Part shown: positions 6,416 through 7,047 of the stretch, piece by piece
How positions within the stretch are numbered: position 1 is the stretch's first letter
How the letters are laid out: each line of letters begins with the position of its first letter
From: JAWLCG01 sp041687295
GTDB lineage: Bacteria > Planctomycetota > Phycisphaerae > SM23-33 > FEN-1343
Reading direction: 5' to 3'
Assembly: GCA_041687295.1 (NCBI GenBank)
Contig: JAWLCG010000273.1
Coordinates: 1-7,047 of the forward strand
Length of the DNA stretch: 7,047 nt
Program-made: the position numbers and the translations under genes
The notes under the pieces: model-generated
Told to the model about the DNA's origin: nothing
The model's database searches: none
Seen by the model: only the letters and a program-made list of their open reading frames with translations

Positions 6416-6535
6416 AGAGCAGGCGAACAGGAGAACAGGAGAACAGGAGAATGAGCTGGTCCATGACGGCATCGGAGGCCCGGCCCGGGAAGCAGGCCCG
6501 CCTGCGGTCTACTGATCTCCTGCTCGCCTGTTCTG
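6415..6535. repeat. Inverted array of 8-bp repeats flanking a 73-base centre (MITE-like)
   Basis: The left arm 6415-6438 and right arm 6512-6535 are imperfect inverted complements, 21 of 24 positions matching and a further one able to form G-U in RNA. The left side is built from tandem octamers: AGGCGAAC (6421-6428), AGGAGAAC (6429-6436), AGGAGAAC (6437-6444) and AGGAGAAT (6445-6452). The right side holds the same unit reversed; its complement reads AGAAC, AGGCGAGC, AGGAGATC. The centre contains a small perfect hairpin, GCAGG/CCTGC (6492-6496 with 6501-6505). This looks like a non-autonomous repeat element or repetitive extragenic palindrome. Whether copies exist elsewhere in the genome cannot be seen here. 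Confidence 0.6.
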
Positions 6536-6570
6536 AGAAGGTGGCCCACTGCAGTGCATCAGGAGGCTGA
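6451..6570 (+). CDS. Candidate 39-residue small ORF within the repeat region (doubtful)
   Basis: ATG 6451 opens a frame ending at TGA 6568-6570. An AGGAG supplied by the octamer repeat lies 9 bases upstream (6437-6441). The product would begin MSWSMTASEARPGKQARLRS, with no signal peptide, membrane segment or recognisable domain. The frame runs through the right arm of the inverted repeat, which argues that it is an accident of the element. It is listed because it has a fair ribosome binding site and would carry ribosomes across the gap to 29 bases before the platform gene. Confidence 0.12.
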   Translation: MSWSMTASEARPGKQARLRSTDLLLACSEKVAHCSASGG

Positions 6571-6599
6571 CCGGCCCGCCGGCCCGCCAGGAGAGCGAT

Positions 6600-7047
6600 A
6601 TGCCCAGCTTCATCTACCAGGTCAAAGATGCCAGCGGCTCGGCCAACAGCGGCACGCTGACCGCCCCCAGCATCGAGGAGGCCAGCCGGCTGCTCCGCCG
6701 CGACGGGCGCGTCGTGGTGGACCTGCGCCCCCAGGAGGCGGCCGACCCCGCCGCCGCCGCTGCCGCCCGCCCCCCTCAGCGGGTCCGGGTCGACGACATC
6801 ATCTACCTGACCAACCAGCTGGCCGTCATGGTCGACACCGGCGTGCCGCTGACCGACGCTCTGGACAGCATCGCCGAGACCAGCACCCATACCGGCCTGC
6901 GGCTGGTCGTGCGGAACCTCGCCGACCACCTCAAGGCCGGCGAGCCGCTCTCGGACGCCCTCGCCCGCCACCCCCGGCATTTCGGCGACCTTTACGTCAA
7001 CATGGTCCGCGCCAGCGAGACCAGCGGGCGGCTCGGCGAGATGCTCG
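6600..7047 (+). CDS. gspF: Type II secretion / type IV pilus inner-membrane platform protein (GspF/PilC family), 3' end outside the window
   Basis: The first 149 residues are present, with the frame still open at the window end. The N-terminal part (1-44, MPSFIYQVKDASGSANSGTL then IEEASRLLRRDGRVVVDLRP) is the short domain typical of the family. A proline- and alanine-rich linker (about 45-61) follows. The first T2SSF domain (about 62 onward) shows the classic pattern: VDDIIYLTNQLAVMVDTGVPLTDALDSIAE, LKAGEPLSDALARHPRHFGDLYVNMVRASETSGRLGEML. Full proteins are about 400 residues with two such domains and three membrane spans; here only the first cytoplasmic domain is seen. GspF/PilC is the inner-membrane platform that contacts the GspE/PilB motor and turns with it during pilin extraction. 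The start is set by AGGAG (6589-6593), 6 bases before ATG. A 206-base repeat-rich gap separates it from the ATPase gene, unlike the rest of the operon. Confidence 0.93.
   Translation, partial: MPSFIYQVKDASGSANSGTLTAPSIEEASRLLRRDGRVVVDLRPQEAADPAAAAAARPPQRVRVDDIIYLTNQLAVMVDTGVPLTDALDSIAETSTHTGLRLVVRNLADHLKAGEPLSDALARHPRHFGDLYVNMVRASETSGRLGEML

Larger units (their letters stand above)
6394..6583. repeat. 12-bp direct repeats bracketing the repeat-rich gap
   Basis: CGGCCCGCCGGC occurs exactly at 6394-6405 and again at 6572-6583, on either side of the inverted octamer array. Collapsing the two copies into one would leave a 28-base gap between the ATPase and platform genes, similar to the 25 bases before the ATPase gene. 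This would fit an insertion with target duplication. The sequence is pure G and C in a GC-rich genome, so chance is a real alternative. The second copy lies within a tandem GGCCCGCC pair (6573-6588). Confidence 0.35.

Noticed and set aside
6421..6452. Tandem repeats considered as a CRISPR array
   Set aside because: Units are only 8 bases with no spacers between them, and no cas gene is near.
4642..6549. Long minus-strand open frame opposite the secretion ATPase gene
   Set aside because: It mirrors the codon bias of the ATPase gene, has repetitive aspartate/histidine/leucine composition and no recognisable domain.
6547..6556. 10-bp palindrome CACTGCAGTG upstream of the platform gene, considered as an operator
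   Set aside because: A single short palindrome with no second copy in the window and no promoter elements nearby; chance is likely.

Overview
The window is a strongly GC-rich bacterial segment in which third codon positions are almost all G or C. All genes are on the + strand and tightly packed, and most starts carry good Shine-Dalgarno sequences. The type II secretion / type IV pilus ATPase and platform protein, and a PAS histidine kinase beside an HD-GYP phosphodiesterase, point to a diderm environmental bacterium. The gene order and domain mixture would fit Planctomycetota (Phycisphaerae-like) or a similar lineage. That placement is an inference from style only; no marker gene is present.

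Layout: (1) 1-668, the C-terminal part of a TPR-repeat protein whose start lies upstream of the window. (2) A 73-base gap with a 9-bp hairpin. (3) 742-2181, a membrane PAS/HisKA histidine kinase with a GTG start. (4) 2237-2632, a receiver-only response regulator. (5) 2629-4326, a GAF plus HD-GYP cyclic-di-GMP phosphodiesterase with an N-terminal cysteine-containing region. (6) 4323-4655, a STAS-domain protein of the anti-sigma-factor-antagonist type. (7) 4681-6393, a GspE/PilB-type secretion ATPase. (8) 6394-6599, the only sizeable non-coding gap, with a perfect hairpin, an inverted array of 8-bp repeats and a 12-bp direct repeat. (9) 6600-7047, the start of the inner-membrane platform protein GspF/PilC, cut by the window end.

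The kinase, receiver, HD-GYP, STAS and ATPase genes look like one operon. Receiver/HD-GYP and HD-GYP/STAS overlap by 4 bases (ATGA), and STAS/ATPase are 25 bases apart. The likely logic is that a membrane kinase phosphorylates a stand-alone receiver, which acts with an HD-GYP enzyme that degrades cyclic-di-GMP. A STAS switch protein is co-translated with them. The output probably concerns the secretion or pilus machine encoded directly downstream. The ATPase starts with an MshEN-like domain, a fold known in other secretion ATPases to bind cyclic-di-GMP, but several of its ligand-motif positions are changed here. That arrangement is the most interesting functional point of the window. The repeat-filled gap between the ATPase and platform genes is the most unusual piece of DNA. 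I see no CRISPR array, tRNA, rRNA, transposase or defence system.
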